From: Bacillota bacterium
GTDB taxonomy: Bacteria > Bacillota > UBA4882 > UBA8346
Assembly: GCA_023429995.1 (NCBI GenBank)
Contig: JAEZCE010000016.1
Span: 1 to 64,000 of the forward strand
Direction of reading: 5' to 3'
DNA length: 64,000 nt
Made by a program: the position numbers and the translations under genes. Below are positions 41,785 to 49,911 of the stretch, in pieces. Below the pieces are notes generated by a model. The model saw nothing but the letters and a program-made list of their open reading frames with translations. It was not told the origin of the DNA and did no database searches. The first letter of the stretch is position 1. Each line of letters starts with the position of its first letter.

Positions 41785-44058
41785 ATGGCGTTTTCGGAAG
41801 CAATTCCCGAATATTATCGGGATTATCGGTTAGATGATTTTCAGCAGCAGGCCGTAATGGAGTTGATGAAGGGTAATTCAGTTTTGGTCTCTGCTCCTAC
41901 CGGGGTTGGAAAGACTCTCATTGCCGATTACTTAATTGATCAGGCAATTGCCAAAGGCGACCGGATTATTTATACCGCGCCGATTAAAGCCCTTTCCAAT
42001 CAGAAATTCAAAGAGTTCAAGGCGTTGTATGGCGCCGAGCGGGTTGGGATTGTTACCGGCGATGTAGTTATCAATTCGGAAGCTGAAATTTGCCTGATGA
42101 CAACCGAAATTTTCCGTAACATCCTTCACCAGGATTTAAAGCGTCTTGAGGGCATTTCCCATATTATTTTCGATGAAATTCATTATTTGTCCGACGAAGA
42201 GCGAGGTACGGTTTGGGAAGAATCCATTATTTTTATGCCCAAGGAAATGCGTTTATTGGGATTATCCGCTACGATTCCCAATGTGTATGAATTGGCGGCT
42301 TGGATCAGTGAGATTAAGGAACATCACGTTTCGGTAATCCTAAAAAAAGACCGGGCGGTTCCTCTGGAGCATTTTGTTTACGAGAAACATGTTGGGGCGA
42401 CAGACCTGAAAACAGTGCTCAATTACAGGCGTCAAGCAGAGGATCAGCCCTATCCTTTTTTTAAAGATCGTCGGGAATGGGAGACCACCCATCTTGATTT
42501 GATTAAGTATGTGAATAAAAACAAAGGATTACCTTGTTTATATTTTGTATTCAGCCGTAAGATGTGCGAACTGAAAGCTCAAGAACTCAGTTATCATAAG
42601 AATTTTTTGACTGAAGCCGAATCCAGCCGGGCGGAGGAGATATGCGACCGTTTCATTGCCGAATACGGGATCTCCAATATGAAGACTGCCCTCCAGGCGA
42701 AGTCGTTATTAACCAAAGGGATCGGTTATCATCATGCCGGACTTTTGCCCGGTATTAAGGAGATTGTGGAAACCCTTTTCGGGCAGGGTCTGATTCGGGT
42801 AATGTATGCTACGGAGACGTTTGCCGTAGGAATTAATTATCCGGTCCGCACGGTTTGTTTTGACAGTCCTTCTAAATTTGACGGAGTCACTTTTCGGCCC
42901 ATGACCAATCTGGAATATTTCCAAATGGCGGGGCGGGCGGGACGGCGTGGTATCGATTCTCAGGGTTTCGTCTATATTTTATGCGATCTGAAGAATCTCC
43001 GGGCAGAGGAATTCCCCAGCACCAACCAAAATGAAATTGAAGAATTAAAGAGTCAATTCAATTTATCGTATAATTCGGTTTTGAATTTAAACCGCAATCA
43101 TGACCAGAATTCCATCAAGGTTATTCTGAACCAAAATTTCGCTACCTTTCAAGCCCGAAACGACAAGCGAAAATCCGAACAATTGCTGGCCAATCATACC
43201 GAAAAATTGGATAATTTAAATGCCAATCTCTGCAGTGACCGGGAAAATGAACAGTGCCCGCTGGTTTATATTAAATTACGCCAGAAACTTAAGAAGCAAC
43301 AACGCCGTTATAAATTTATAAAAGGAAGGGCCCGAACATCCATTGCCAATGAGATTCATGACTTGCGCGAACATTTGGACCAGGTGCTGCCCCGTGATTG
43401 TAGTCCCCAGCAAAGAAAAAATTGTGAAGAACAGATCCAAGTCTGGCATGAACTCAATCAAAGAGTTTTATCCTTGCAGGAACGCACCGCAAAGATCGTC
43501 ATTACCGGCCGGTTTTACGAGGACCTGCATTTGAAAACCGAAATTTTAGAGGATCTGGATTATATGAAAGATGGGGTCTTGCTGCCAAGGGGCGAATTTG
43601 CATCCCAAATCTATACCCAGGAGTTGTTGATCACCGAATTGTACTTTAGCGGGTTATTCCATGAACTGGACCCCCATCAGCTCAATGCTTTAATCGTAGC
43701 CATCGACTATGAACCACGGAAGGGTGAATTTTATCCCAAGGTTATTCCTTTTGATCAGAAGCCCATTAAAACAATCATTCGGAATTTGGTTTACCGATAC
43801 GGGGTTGATGAACGGGATGCCGTGTTTCATCCCAGCCTTTCCAATTTGGCCTATCGCTGGAGTCAGGGCGCGACTTTTGCCGAATTAATCAAGGACAGTG
43901 CCATTCAGGAAGGTGATATTGTGCAAGCTTTCCGACGGGGCATTGATATATTGCGGCAGATTAAAGCGGCCTGCGCCGGTCAGGATCCCACTTTTGCCTC
44001 AAAGATAAGAGAGTGTATGGACCGGATGGATCGCGACATTATTCAGGTCAATCTGTAG
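41785..44058 (+). CDS. Ski2/Mtr4-like DExH-box RNA helicase
   Basis: 757 residues. Superfamily 2 motifs in order: LDDFQQQAVMELMKGNSVLV (Q-like region), APTGVGKT (I), TAPIKALSNQKF (Ia), FDEIHYLSDEERG (II, DEIH), LLGLSATIPN (III), FAVGINYPVRTV (V) and MAGRAGRRGID (VI). A C-terminal helical part after residue 600 (FSGLFHELDPHQLNALIVAI) resembles the DSHCT domain of Mtr4/Ski2 proteins. These helicases unwind RNA for exosome-type decay in eukaryotes; bacterial relatives are best known in Actinobacteria and Cyanobacteria. It has its own promoter. Confidence 0.92.
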   Translation: MAFSEAIPEYYRDYRLDDFQQQAVMELMKGNSVLVSAPTGVGKTLIADYLIDQAIAKGDRIIYTAPIKALSNQKFKEFKALYGAERVGIVTGDVVINSEAEICLMTTEIFRNILHQDLKRLEGISHIIFDEIHYLSDEERGTVWEESIIFMPKEMRLLGLSATIPNVYELAAWISEIKEHHVSVILKKDRAVPLEHFVYEKHVGATDLKTVLNYRRQAEDQPYPFFKDRREWETTHLDLIKYVNKNKGLPCLYFVFSRKMCELKAQELSYHKNFLTEAESSRAEEICDRFIAEYGISNMKTALQAKSLLTKGIGYHHAGLLPGIKEIVETLFGQGLIRVMYATETFAVGINYPVRTVCFDSPSKFDGVTFRPMTNLEYFQMAGRAGRRGIDSQGFVYILCDLKNLRAEEFPSTNQNEIEELKSQFNLSYNSVLNLNRNHDQNSIKVILNQNFATFQARNDKRKSEQLLANHTEKLDNLNANLCSDRENEQCPLVYIKLRQKLKKQQRRYKFIKGRARTSIANEIHDLREHLDQVLPRDCSPQQRKNCEEQIQVWHELNQRVLSLQERTAKIVITGRFYEDLHLKTEILEDLDYMKDGVLLPRGEFASQIYTQELLITELYFSGLFHELDPHQLNALIVAIDYEPRKGEFYPKVIPFDQKPIKTIIRNLVYRYGVDERDAVFHPSLSNLAYRWSQGATFAELIKDSAIQEGDIVQAFRRGIDILRQIKAACAGQDPTFASKIRECMDRMDRDIIQVNL

Positions 44059-44115
44059 AATGAATCGGTATGTTTAAAACCTGGTTTTGAAACTTCGATG
44101 AAAATGGTGGTTAGA

Positions 44116-45258
44116 ATGAAGAAAATTTATCTGATGATGTTATTTTGCGCTTTGTTATTATTTGCAGCAGCGCCTTGTACGGCTCTCCCTTGGCAAATGA
44201 CCAGCGGGGAACAGACGATAGAAAAAGGGCGAATCATCACGGGCGACCTTTTGTTTAGAGGAGACAGCCTGGAAATTAACGGTGAAGTGAAGGGCGATGT
44301 AATCGTTTGGTCGGGACAAGTTGTGGTTAACGGCAGGATCGACGGCAGCATCATTGGAATCGTCTGGGACAAGTTAATAATTGGCGGAGAAGTGAGGGGC
44401 CATGTCCGTGTCCTTGCCAGTGAAATGAATGTCAATGGTAAGGTTCATGGGACGGTTACCACCGCAACCGCCAATTTTAACACCGGCGCAAATTCTTTGA
44501 TTGGTCAGGGTTTACTCGGCATATTTTCCAAAGTCGCCTTGCAGGGTACAGTGGATGGACCGGTTGATGTCACAGCAATGCCGTTGATTCAAATCGGCGG
44601 CCGGATTAGTGGCCCCCTTAAAACGCAGGGAGCTCCTGTAATTTGGCGGGCCCCACTTACCATTGATGGCAACGTGGACGATTATTCCGGGATCAACAGT
44701 AATCCTTCAAAAATAAAGGGCGTATCGTTGAGTGGCCGTTATTTGATCCATCAACCCGTAGCAACCCCTGGACCGGCTTCCGGACTGATGACAATTTTTT
44801 CGATCATTTGGTTTATTGGCAGCCTTCTGGCATCATTGATACTATTCCGTCTCTTTCCCGGAACCCTATGGTCCATTACGGAGCCGTCACGCAACAATTT
44901 TCGCCGCAGTATGTTTATAGGTATATTGGCATTAATCGGTTTGCCCATCGCCATTCTTATTTTAGTGATAACCATGGTCGGTATACCGCTGGCAATCCTT
45001 CTGGGGTTAATTTACAGCATTTTACTGTTGTTTTTCGGGGTACCCGTCAATTTATGGCTTGGCAGGGTATTGTTTCGGTCCCGGCTTCACCCCAGTTTGA
45101 TGATTATTCTGGCCGGAATTTTACAGTTGGTGATTAGTTTTATCCCCATCATCAATGTCGCAACATTGTTGGTATTAATCATCCTTGGTATGGGACTGGT
45201 TATCGGACATATCCGGCCGCAGATTCAGGAAAAAAATAAAGTCGATCTGAAGATATAA
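44116..45258 (+). CDS. Exported bactofilin-like beta-helix protein with C-terminal membrane domain
   Basis: 380 residues from the ATG at 44116 (GGTGG upstream). A signal peptide (IYLMMLFCALLLFAAAPCTA) is followed by a region of about 130 residues with short repeats of the polymer-forming cytoskeletal type (IEKGRIITGDLLFRGDSLEI, NGEVKGDVIVWSGQVVVNGR, IGGEVRGHVRVL). The C-terminal third has about five membrane segments (FSIIWFIGSLLASLILFRLF, IGLPIAILILVITMVGIPLA, LVISFIPIINVATLLVLIIL). Membrane proteins that fuse such repeats to a helical domain are common in Firmicutes but functionally obscure. A scaffold at the envelope is a guess. Confidence 0.78.
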   Translation: MKKIYLMMLFCALLLFAAAPCTALPWQMTSGEQTIEKGRIITGDLLFRGDSLEINGEVKGDVIVWSGQVVVNGRIDGSIIGIVWDKLIIGGEVRGHVRVLASEMNVNGKVHGTVTTATANFNTGANSLIGQGLLGIFSKVALQGTVDGPVDVTAMPLIQIGGRISGPLKTQGAPVIWRAPLTIDGNVDDYSGINSNPSKIKGVSLSGRYLIHQPVATPGPASGLMTIFSIIWFIGSLLASLILFRLFPGTLWSITEPSRNNFRRSMFIGILALIGLPIAILILVITMVGIPLAILLGLIYSILLLFFGVPVNLWLGRVLFRSRLHPSLMIILAGILQLVISFIPIINVATLLVLIILGMGLVIGHIRPQIQEKNKVDLKI

Positions 45259-45364
45259 TGTTTTGAATTTTGGACCCACACTATGATAAAATAAATGGGT
45301 CTCACTTTATGGAAGGAAATTGCCTTTGTCTGCAGAGTTCGATTTAACCTTTGGAGGCGGCACG

Positions 45365-45613
45365 ATGCAGGAAATAGTCTATGAAACCAGGGGAGTATGT
45401 TCGAGCCGGATTTTTCTCCAGGTTGAAAACGGTGTTTTGATTCAGGTAAGATTCGAGGATGGCTGTGATGGAAACGCCAAAGGCCTATGCCGTTTAGTGG
45501 AAGGCATGCCGGTGAAAGAGGTTATCCGGCGGCTCAGGGGAATCCACTGCGAAGATAAAGAAACCTCCTGTCCGGATCAACTGGCAAGGGCTCTCGAGAA
45601 ATCATTAGAGTGA
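45365..45613 (+). CDS. TSCPD-domain protein
   Basis: 82 residues from the ATG at 45365 (GGAGG upstream). The conserved Cys pattern (ETRGVCSSRI, VRFEDGCDGNAKGLCRLVEG, HCEDKETSCPDQLA) matches the small TSCPD-domain family, related to the zinc-binding tail of class II ribonucleotide reductases. It may bind metal. The function is unknown. It is followed after 35 nt by another Cys-rich small gene on the same strand. Confidence 0.85.
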   Translation: MQEIVYETRGVCSSRIFLQVENGVLIQVRFEDGCDGNAKGLCRLVEGMPVKEVIRRLRGIHCEDKETSCPDQLARALEKSLE

Positions 45614-45648
45614 TGATGGATTGAACAAATGATAAGGAGTTGGAGAAT

Positions 45649-45876
45649 ATGAGTCAACAAGAAGACAACGAATCAATTTCCATTGAAGAATTGGTGATGA
45701 GCCAGATGTATGCGATCCAAGCCATTATCAATGTGCTGGAACGGAAAGGCGTTTTAACCCGGGAAGAGGTTTTCGACGAAATCGAGGCCATTGAAGAAGC
45801 GGCCGGAGACTGCGAATGTGATTGTGGTTGCCACTGTGAGGACGATTGCGACTGCGAAGGAGAGCATACCAAGTAA
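45649..45876 (+). CDS. Small acidic protein with a Cys-rich metal-binding-type tail
   Basis: 75 residues from the ATG at 45649 (AAGGAG nine nt before). The first 50 residues are an acidic helical region (SIEELVMSQMYAIQAIINVL). The tail DCECDCGCHCEDDCDCEGEH packs seven Cys plus His and many Asp/Glu into about 20 residues, like a metallothionein-style or zinc/copper-binding tail. I do not know a named family. Cotranscription with the TSCPD gene upstream suggests a shared metal-linked role. Confidence 0.7.
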   Translation: MSQQEDNESISIEELVMSQMYAIQAIINVLERKGVLTREEVFDEIEAIEEAAGDCECDCGCHCEDDCDCEGEHTK

Positions 45877-45975
45877 GTTTACACTGAGTAAATGATTACT
45901 TCCGCTGGATGATTAATCGGTTCCTTTACGTAAGGTATCAATGAATGCGCGCTCGCGCGGAGGCGGTGAGAATGC

Positions 45976-47214
45976 ATGGCGAATTTGCTCCGTCAAAAAA
46001 TGGAGGAAAATGAAGAAATCATTTTAGCCCCTTTTGCATCGAAAGCGGGGCAAACCAAGGGCCGCCGTTTTGCGGAAGATGAGGATAGGTACCGGACCTG
46101 TTTTCAACGGGATCGGGATCGGATTATGTACACAACGGCTTTTAAAAACCTGCAATTTAAAACCCAGGTATTTTTGGTGCATGAGGGCGAATCCTATCGC
46201 ACCCGTTTGACCCATACATTGGAAGTCATGCAGCATGCCCGTACTTTTGCGCGGGTTTTGGGAGCCAATGAAGATTTAGTGGAAGCCATTTCCCTCGCGC
46301 ACGATCTGGGGCATACTCCTTTTGGACATGCCGGTGAAGAAATTCTAAGTTTACTATTGAAAGAGTACGGCGGTTTTGATCATAATTTACATAGTTTGCG
46401 GGTTGTCGATGCCTTGGAAGAACGTTACCCGGCTTTCCCGGGATTGAATTTAACCTATGAAACCAGGGAGGGCCTGGCCCGCCATTTGACCCAATATGAT
46501 AATCCACGGGTACCGCCGGAGTTTCAAATGAATCTTCAACCAAGCATCGAGGCTCAGATCGTCAATATCTCCGATGCGCTCGCTTTTGCAGCCCATGATT
46601 TGGACGACGCTCTAAAGGTTGGTTTGGTTAGCTGGGAGGATGTTGTCAGCTTGGAAATTCCTCTTGTTGAGCGGATTGTGTCGGATATTACCTCGGAAGA
46701 GAAGGCGCGCGCGCGCGTTTCCGGAGCTTTTTCGGCCCAGATGAGGCACTACCGCCTCATTCGCCACCTAATCTATCATTTTAACGAAGATTGTATCCTT
46801 TCATCAAGCCAAAATTTGGACCAGTTTAAGCCGCGCTCCGTAGAGGATTTGAAAAGTTTACCCCAACCGGCGATTGGGCTCTCTCCTGAAAGACGGAGGG
46901 ATCTGGAAATGCTAAATTCTTTCCTGTTTGACCAGGTTTATAAAAATCCAATGGTCTTGATGATGGCGGAGAAAGGGAAGCTCATTTTAGAAAAATTATT
47001 TACCCGTTTTTGGGATAACCCCAAGCTTTTACCCTCTGCTGTCTGGCAAAAATTAGGACAGCCCCGTGCCGCTGCCGACATTGGAGGGGATATCAAGGCC
47101 GTCTTGATCGGCGATTATCTGGCTGGACTTACGGATCGCCAGGCAATGGATATTTATGAGATGATGTTTGAACCTTATACGAAAGTGATGAGTTTTGGAT
47201 TTGGGAAATCATGA
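45976..47214 (+). CDS. dgt: dGTPase-like HD-domain triphosphohydrolase
   Basis: 412 residues, with GGAGGCGGTGAG before the start. The HD metal motif is HTLEVMQHARTFARV followed by EAISLAHDLGHTPFGHAGEE. The N-terminus has AEDEDRYRTCFQRDRDRIMY and the TRLTHTLEV substrate region typical of bacterial dGTP triphosphohydrolases. It would cut dNTPs to nucleosides and triphosphate. In many Firmicutes it neighbours dnaG-sigA; here it overlaps tlyA by 4 nt (ATGA). Confidence 0.9.
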   Translation: MANLLRQKMEENEEIILAPFASKAGQTKGRRFAEDEDRYRTCFQRDRDRIMYTTAFKNLQFKTQVFLVHEGESYRTRLTHTLEVMQHARTFARVLGANEDLVEAISLAHDLGHTPFGHAGEEILSLLLKEYGGFDHNLHSLRVVDALEERYPAFPGLNLTYETREGLARHLTQYDNPRVPPEFQMNLQPSIEAQIVNISDALAFAAHDLDDALKVGLVSWEDVVSLEIPLVERIVSDITSEEKARARVSGAFSAQMRHYRLIRHLIYHFNEDCILSSSQNLDQFKPRSVEDLKSLPQPAIGLSPERRRDLEMLNSFLFDQVYKNPMVLMMAEKGKLILEKLFTRFWDNPKLLPSAVWQKLGQPRAAADIGGDIKAVLIGDYLAGLTDRQAMDIYEMMFEPYTKVMSFGFGKS

Positions 47215-48008
47215 AACAACGCGTGGATTCTTGGTTGGTGGAGAACGGTTATTATCAAAGCCGTGAGCAGGCGCAGCGTTCGATAATGGCTGGAGAAGTA
47301 ATTGTCAACGGTAAAAGGGTTGAAAAGGCCAGTCAAATGGTGAGCGAGCCGTTGGAAGTGAATCGTCTTGGTGTAGAGACCTATGTCAGCCGGGGCGGCA
47401 AAAAGCTGGAAAAAGCCCTCCGGAGTTTTGACGTGAAGGTGGATGGCAGGATATGTCTGGATGCCGGAGCCTCAACCGGGGGGTTTACCGATTGCCTTTT
47501 ACAGTTCGGCGCCGCTCATGTTTATGCTGTTGATGTCGGCTACGGTCAAATAGCCTGGAAACTGCGTCAGGATAAAAGAGTTACGGTCTACGAACGGGAA
47601 AATATCCGTTATTTTGAGAAGGAACGTCTTGGGGAAAATCCAAGCGTGATTACGGCCGATCTTTCGTTTATTTCTTTAGAGTTGGTATTTCCTAAATTTT
47701 TGGAGCTTATCACGGCGGAAGGCGATTTAATCACTTTGATTAAGCCCCAATTTGAAGCGGGAAAGGGTAAGGTTGGCAAAAAAGGGGTTGTCCGCGATAA
47801 GGCGGTCCATTTGGAAGTCCTGGAGAGGCTATTGTCATCCGGTTCCACCCTGGGATGGAATTTAGTCGACTTGACTTTTTCCCCGATTTTGGGGCCTGAA
47901 GGTAACTTGGAATATTTGGGACATTGGCGGGTGAAAAAAAACTACGCCGAAGCCTATCAAAATATTGGGATCTTGGTAGAAAAAGCTTGGCTGGAGTTGA
48001 AAAGGTGA
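47211..48008 (+). CDS. tlyA: TlyA family rRNA 2'-O-methyltransferase
   Basis: 265 residues. The N-terminal S4 RNA-binding domain (VDSWLVENGYYQSREQAQRS, then IMAGEVIVNGKRVEKASQMV) is followed by an FtsJ/RrmJ-like Rossmann methyltransferase domain (CLDAGASTGGFTDCLLQFGA and DVGYGQIAWKLRQDKRV). TlyA enzymes methylate ribosomal RNA 2'-hydroxyls; in Mycobacterium this gives capreomycin sensitivity. It overlaps the preceding gene, and a 21-nt-period array begins at once after its stop. Confidence 0.93.
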   Translation: MKQRVDSWLVENGYYQSREQAQRSIMAGEVIVNGKRVEKASQMVSEPLEVNRLGVETYVSRGGKKLEKALRSFDVKVDGRICLDAGASTGGFTDCLLQFGAAHVYAVDVGYGQIAWKLRQDKRVTVYERENIRYFEKERLGENPSVITADLSFISLELVFPKFLELITAEGDLITLIKPQFEAGKGKVGKKGVVRDKAVHLEVLERLLSSGSTLGWNLVDLTFSPILGPEGNLEYLGHWRVKKNYAEAYQNIGILVEKAWLELKR

Positions 48009-48014
48009 ACACCT

Positions 48015-48466
48015 TTGCGTTGATCCTCTAAGTCACCGAAAGAATCATTTTTACCGCGGGAAGAATCTTTTGAGGGGCGGAAAGCATCCTTTGAATGAGT
48101 CAAGCGATCCTTTCCGTTACGGAAATGATCATTTTGGCGACGGAAAGGATGCTTTCAACGGGAGAAAGGATCATTTTTGTCACGGAAATGATCCGTTTTG
48201 GAGAAAAAAGGATCGAACGGAGGGGGAAAAGCATCTTTTTTGGAGTCGGAGGGATCTTTTGGACGACCCAAAGGACTTTTTATGGGAAGAATGGATCGAT
48301 TCAGTTACGGAAATGATCCTTTGGGTGACCCCCTCGGTCCTCCGGGCGACAAAATTGATCCTTTCCGTCATTCAAACGATTGAATGAACGGGAAAAAGGG
48401 TTTTTTTTGAAAACAAACGATCCTTTTCGAAAAAAAAGGATCAATTATGAAAGAAAAAAATCATCG
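48015..48466. repeat. Degenerate tandem array with a 21-nt period
   Basis: An ATC-centred core recurs at 48023, 48044, 48065, 48086, 48107, 48128, 48149, 48170, 48191, 48212, 48233, 48254 and 48275, exactly 21 nt apart, then at 48295, 48316, 48337, 48358, 48379, 48400, 48420, 48440 and 48460 (spacing 20-21). The typical unit reads ACGGAAATGATCATTTTGG or a diverged form (some cores are ATG, ACT, GTC, ATT or GGG). Neighbouring units form hairpins such as GGATCATTT with AAATGATCC (48168-48194). Because 21 is a multiple of 3, three plus frames and one minus frame stay open, giving heptad peptides such as TEMIILA, TERMLST and GERIIFV; I see no ribosome binding site. The rest, to 48725, holds no gene. 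Confidence 0.85.
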
Positions 48467-48725
48467 GTCAAATTCTTTATTGCAACTCATATCGATAATC
48501 TGAGGCTATTAGCTATGTTTGCTGGTAGCTTTGATTTTTCCCCGAACCACCCCTGTCTGATCTAACCCGTTCATGTAGCAAGGATTTGTTTTCCGGCGTA
48601 TATTATTTGAGTGCGGGAACAAATGGAAGAATCCATTAAAATTTGAAAAACTCTTGGAAAAGCCGGAGGAGATACATACAAAACGGCGAATTCAGTAAAG
48701 TCAGTGAAATAAGGGAGGATGCTTC

Positions 48726-49880
48726 ATGTCTCAGCTACAGACCTTTCAACTTAAAACGAGAATCATCTTCGGTAGCCAGTCGATACGGGAATTGCCCGTT
48801 GAAGGTATGTATTTCGGGCCTAAAGTCATGGTGGTAACCGGTAAACAGGCTTTAATAAAAAATGGAATCATCCCAAAAGTCGAAATTTTACTCCGGGGTT
48901 CCGGATTTCAAATCATCCCTTTCTATGAAGTGGAGCCGGAACCATCGCTGGAGACGGTGGAAAAAGGGCTGCAGCTTGCCAAGGATTCCGATATCGATTG
49001 GGTAGTTGGAATTGGCGGCGGAAGCGCGATGGATGCCGCGAAGGTTATTGCGGGACTTATCCGGACGGATCGAAATTTAAAATATTATTTTGAGGGCGGG
49101 CGATTGTTGCAACCCGGTGTGCCGCTGGTAACAATTCCGACTACAGCCGGGTCCGGAGCAGAGGTTACTTTGAATGCGGTGCTTACGGATCATCAAACCA
49201 AAGTGAAGAAATCGATCCGTGATCCTCTGCTGGCCGCAAATCTGACCATCGTCGATCCGGAATTAACTTTGAGTTTACCTTCATCGGTGACGGTCCATTC
49301 CGGGATGGATGCTTTGGTACAAGCGATTGAAGCTTATACTTCCAAGGGAGCAACGCCGCTAACCGATGTGTACTCATATTCGGCAATTGAAAGGATAGCC
49401 GCAAACATTTACAAAGTCCATCAAGACGGTCAGGATTTGCAAGCCCGTTCGGAAATGGCAATGGGAAGCTTGATGGCAGGTATTGCCTTAAGCGTCGCCC
49501 GTTTAGGGGCTGTGCACGGGATGGCCCATTCAATTGGTGTAAGAGGCGGTAAATCTCATGGTTTGATTTGCGCAGTGCTTTTGGTTCCGGTGATGCGTTT
49601 TAATTTATCCGTGAGCTATGAAAAATACGGTGAAATTGCCAAAGCCCTCGGCCTGAAAATTATCGCCGGAGACGCGATTGATGCGGCTGCCGCCGGAATG
49701 AAATTTATCATGACCCTGGAACGCAAATTGGGGATATTTGAACATATTACGGATTTGGGAATTACGGAAGCCGATTTTCCGGCGATCATTGAGGAGAGTC
49801 TGAGTTCCGGTTCCACGAAAGCGAACCCCCGGGAAGCTAAAGCGGAAGATCTGATGAATATTTTGCATGAAACGCCCTGA
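48726..49880 (+). CDS. Iron-containing alcohol dehydrogenase
   Basis: 384 residues, the normal length for group III Fe-ADH. NAD-binding motif VVGIGGGSAMDAAKVIA; then TIPTTAGSGAEVTLNAVLTD; metal-binding region GMDALVQAIEAYTS and HGMAHSIGVRGGKSHGLICA with the conserved His residues. It would reduce or oxidise short-chain alcohols or aldehydes (for example butanol, 1,3-propanediol or lactaldehyde); the substrate cannot be read. AAGGGAGGA precedes the ATG. Confidence 0.93.
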   Translation: MSQLQTFQLKTRIIFGSQSIRELPVEGMYFGPKVMVVTGKQALIKNGIIPKVEILLRGSGFQIIPFYEVEPEPSLETVEKGLQLAKDSDIDWVVGIGGGSAMDAAKVIAGLIRTDRNLKYYFEGGRLLQPGVPLVTIPTTAGSGAEVTLNAVLTDHQTKVKKSIRDPLLAANLTIVDPELTLSLPSSVTVHSGMDALVQAIEAYTSKGATPLTDVYSYSAIERIAANIYKVHQDGQDLQARSEMAMGSLMAGIALSVARLGAVHGMAHSIGVRGGKSHGLICAVLLVPVMRFNLSVSYEKYGEIAKALGLKIIAGDAIDAAAAGMKFIMTLERKLGIFEHITDLGITEADFPAIIEESLSSGSTKANPREAKAEDLMNILHETP

Positions 49881-49911
49881 AAATTAAGTTTGTCGGTAAG
49901 GCGATGACTGG

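Noticed and set aside
48070..48387. Overlapping ORFs in three plus frames and one minus frame (up to 105 codons) within the 21-nt array
   Set aside because: The frames stay open because the repeat length is a multiple of three; no ribosome binding site precedes any start, and the peptides are simple heptads. Treated as non-coding repeat, not genes.
48015..48466. Possible CRISPR array
   Set aside because: Units are 21 nt with no repeat/spacer alternation, no conserved 25-40 nt repeats and no cas genes nearby.
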